Shown here: in pieces, positions 5,365 through 6,604 of the stretch
Numbering within the stretch: position 1 is the stretch's first letter
Layout: each line of letters starts with the position of its first letter
Source of the DNA: Alphaproteobacteria bacterium
GTDB lineage: Bacteria; Pseudomonadota; Alphaproteobacteria; Rs-D84
Assembly (NCBI GenBank): GCA_024402755.1
Contig: JAKSTD010000023.1
Location: forward strand, 1 to 6,604
Direction: 5' to 3'
Length of the DNA stretch: 6,604 bases
Notes under the pieces: generated by a model
The model's input: the letters and a program-made list of their open reading frames with translations, nothing else
What the model was told of the DNA's origin: nothing
The model's database searches: none
Position numbers and translations under genes: made by a program

Positions 5365-5940
5365 CTATTTTACAGCATTTGCTTTAACCTCATCAGAAAC
5401 GACAACATCCGCTTTGCAGGTGTTACCATTACTATCCTTACATTCACAAAGAACGACGTTACTTAAAATAACGCAATCGGGTGTGCAATTCGCAGGACAA
5501 TTAATTGCAATCGCACCACCATCTGAAACCATATCTTGCACTTTGGATGGTTTATTTGGAGTATCTATTGTTTTTTTAGCTTTTGCCCCGACCTTAGCCA
5601 CACGTGCAACAGAAACAGATTCTGATTTTTCAACAACTTTATCGGCTACATTTTTTTTCTCTACTTTGGCTGCCTCTACGACTTCACCGAGCGCATATTG
5701 CGTTGGATATTCGTCATAAAATCTTATTCCGCTATTTCCACCAACACATTCAACCCCATGATCAACACAAGTCAATGGTGTTGAAAACCCGCCATTGGCA
5801 TTTCTTAAAAAAACGCAATCGGGTGGACATGCCATCCATCCCCTATCACCAGCACCCAAAACCTCACCAACAGAAGCAGAATAAGCATTTGTCATAAAGA
5901 TAGCACCGATAACACCGAAAATTAAAAATGATTTTTTCAT
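5365..5940 (-). CDS. secreted cysteine-rich protein with two related modules, function unknown
   Basis: A 191-residue precursor. The start at 5940 follows a near-perfect AAAGGAGA ribosome binding site. Residues 1-22 are a typical Sec signal peptide (MKK, a hydrophobic core, then AYSA before Ser23), so the product is exported to the periplasm or beyond. The mature protein has ten cysteines at 38, 42, 58, 65, 148, 152, 156, 165, 167 and 175. They form two modules sharing CxPDCV[FI]LxN (38-47 and 152-161), joined by a Lys/Val/Ala-rich linker (about 88-135) that is probably extended or coiled. The even cysteine count suggests disulphides, although metal binding is also possible. There is no lipobox Cys at the cleavage site. 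It has its own promoter and terminator and stands as a single gene divergent from the subtilase-like gene. I do not recognise a family. Confidence 0.85.
   Translation of the reverse strand: MKKSFLIFGVIGAIFMTNAYSASVGEVLGAGDRGWMACPPDCVFLRNANGGFSTPLTCVDHGVECVGGNSGIRFYDEYPTQYALGEVVEAAKVEKKNVADKVVEKSESVSVARVAKVGAKAKKTIDTPNKPSKVQDMVSDGGAIAINCPANCTPDCVILSNVVLCECKDSNGNTCKADVVVSDEVKANAVK
5462..5483. repeat. direct repeat copy 1 inside the Cys-rich gene
   Basis: A 22-nt segment identical except for one base to 5804-5825. It encodes the PDCVILS part of the C-terminal cysteine module. Identity at DNA level, beyond what the shared residues demand, suggests a fairly recent internal duplication or gene conversion. 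The similarity stops sharply on both sides. Confidence 0.7.
5804..5825. repeat. direct repeat copy 2 inside the Cys-rich gene
   Basis: The partner of 5462-5483, encoding PDCVFLR in the N-terminal cysteine module. The single difference turns a T4-A-T2 tract on the coding strand into a run of seven T residues. Such a run is a possible slippage site within the coding sequence. Confidence 0.7.
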
Positions 5941-5975
5941 AATATTTCTCCTTTGTTTTTTCAAACCTTGATTCA

Positions 5976-6004
5976 ATTATATCACAAAATGCCACTATAA
6001 AAAA
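5976..6004 (-). promoter_or_regulatory. extended -10 promoter of the secreted Cys-rich gene
   Basis: On the minus strand TGA-TATAAT (5976-5984) is a consensus extended -10 element, with its TG one base before TATAAT. The -35 position 17 bp upstream (5999-6004) is only a T-run, which extended -10 promoters tolerate. The predicted start near 5969 leaves a 29-nt leader containing the AAAGGAGA site. Confidence 0.65.
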
Positions 6005-6012
6005 AGTAATTA

Positions 6013-6059
6013 TTGAAAAAAAAATCACTAGTTGACAAAGTCCGCAAAAACTATTGACA
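6013..6059 (+). promoter_or_regulatory. repeated TTGAMA boxes in the divergent intergenic region
   Basis: TTGAAA (6013-6018), TTGACA (6032-6037) and TTGACA (6054-6059) occur on the plus strand, 19 and 22 bp apart. The last two are followed by AA and are identical over eight bases (TTGACAAA). The third is a plausible -35 box. The first two have no suitable -10 partner and could be regulator sites, decayed promoters, or chance in AT-rich DNA. Confidence 0.3.
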
Positions 6060-6081
6060 AAACTATTATTTGGTCTATATT
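6054..6081 (+). promoter_or_regulatory. promoter of the subtilase-like gene
   Basis: TTGACA (6054-6059, consensus) and TATATT (6076-6081) are separated by 16 bp. The expected transcription start falls at about 6087-6090, at or directly beside the first ATG of the gene (6090). The mRNA would therefore be leaderless or have a leader of only about ten bases. Confidence 0.6.
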
Positions 6082-6089
6082 TACAATAA

Positions 6090-6604
6090 ATGGTTAGAAT
6101 GAAAGTATTAAAAAAGGTTTTTGCTGCACTTTTTGCGGTTGTATTCACGACCGTTGGTGCGTTTGGAAATCCAAATTGCAAAAACGCAAACTATCGCCGC
6201 GCATATCCAGAAAAATGTAAATCTTCTAATAACACAACTTTGTTGACTGTGGCAGGGGGCGCTGTTCTGGTTGGAACAGGTGTTGCATTGGCACTTCAAT
6301 CTTCTGGTGGTGGGCACGGTTCTTCTGCCACAAATCAAACAAATTATCAACGAACACCTTTATCGGCAAATATTGTTGCAAACTATTCATTATCAGATTA
6401 TGTTCAAAACAAAAAAGCAAATGGGATTTATTTAGATTCTTTGACCAATGGCAACGATATTGATGAAACTGTTTTGAATCAAATTAAATCTGATTATGAT
6501 TATCAAAAAAATCAACAACAATTCGATGCTATTGATTTTGCGTATGCAGCTGCGCGTGGATATTCTGGCAAAAATATAGACATTCAAATAATGGACAATT
6601 TTAA
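6090..6604 (+). CDS. exported subtilisin-like (S8) serine protease, N-terminal part only
   Basis: The reading frame is open to the window end, giving 171 codons with no stop. Residues from ATG 6090: a signal sequence with basic start MVRMKVLKKVF and a hydrophobic core (about 9-23) ending near AFG; a short segment with two cysteines (30 and 43); a second hydrophobic stretch (about 51-69, rich in Val, Gly and Ala); a Gly/Ser/His-rich linker; and a polar, Asn-rich region. Near the end, FAYAAARGYSGKNIDIQIMDNF (about 150-171) resembles the entry to the S8 catalytic domain, where AxxxGxxGKxVxVAVxDTG carries the catalytic Asp. Here Asp169 would be that residue, but DTG reads DNF. The Ser and His motifs and any autotransporter domain would lie beyond the edge. 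An alternative start is ATG 6099. Neither start has a good ribosome binding site. It is divergent from the Cys-rich gene. Confidence 0.7.
   Translation, partial: MVRMKVLKKVFAALFAVVFTTVGAFGNPNCKNANYRRAYPEKCKSSNNTTLLTVAGGAVLVGTGVALALQSSGGGHGSSATNQTNYQRTPLSANIVANYSLSDYVQNKKANGIYLDSLTNGNDIDETVLNQIKSDYDYQKNQQQFDAIDFAYAAARGYSGKNIDIQIMDNF

Noticed and set aside
5212..5719. Plus-strand open frames across the terminator and the Cys-rich gene.
   Set aside because: They run through the hairpin terminator and antisense to a well-supported secreted-protein gene.
5941..5976. Longer reading of the Cys-rich protein from a TTG at 5976.
   Set aside because: The TTG overlaps the -10 box, and ATG 5940 has a near-perfect ribosome binding site followed by a clean signal peptide.
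6108..6420. Minus-strand open frames opposite the subtilase-like gene.
   Set aside because: The plus-strand frame has a signal sequence, a promoter and S8-like sequence. The minus frames have no supporting signals.

Overview
This window looks like chromosomal DNA from an AT-rich Gram-negative bacterium. The S2, EF-Ts and tyrosyl-tRNA synthetase sequences, together with a secreted subtilase-type protein, suggest a small-genome, possibly host-associated alphaproteobacterium. That placement is an impression from protein sequence, not a computed phylogeny. The standard genetic code is used, with TGG for Trp and ordinary Shine-Dalgarno sequences of the AAAGGA type. Apart from the last gene, everything reads on the minus strand, so gene order is described from right to left.

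Right edge (about 5365-6604): two genes for exported proteins diverge from a 149-bp AT-rich region. On the plus strand is the N-terminal part of a secreted or anchored protein that reaches the first motif of a subtilisin-like (S8) protease before the window ends. On the minus strand is a 191-residue secreted protein with ten cysteines in two related modules, followed by a strong hairpin terminator. The region between them holds a perfect extended -10 on the minus side, and a TTGACA/TATATT promoter plus repeated TTGAMA boxes on the plus side.

Middle (about 3500-5271): a roughly 100-bp stretch rich in hairpins, probably an interspersed repeat, precedes two tandem paralogous genes. Both encode proteins with a class I SAM-binding fold, similar in motif I to the DUF3419/BtaA group. 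The downstream copy lacks a convincing start codon and lies in an open frame continuous with the end of the upstream copy.

Left half (1-3480): a housekeeping translation block. A good promoter and a structured leader drive rpsB (ribosomal protein S2) and tsf (EF-Ts). An intrinsic terminator follows, then a very basic 54-residue small ORF, then tyrS with inverted repeats in its leader, and finally the first 21 nt of a tRNA gene (tRNA-Arg-like) with its own promoter just past the tyrS stop. Together these genes supply a ribosomal subunit protein, the EF-Tu recycling factor, Tyr-tRNA charging and a tRNA. The methyltransferase-like pair and the exported proteins are accessory and have no evident functional link to that block. 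No mobile element, CRISPR array or integration site is visible, and no gene-free stretch exceeds 300 bases.
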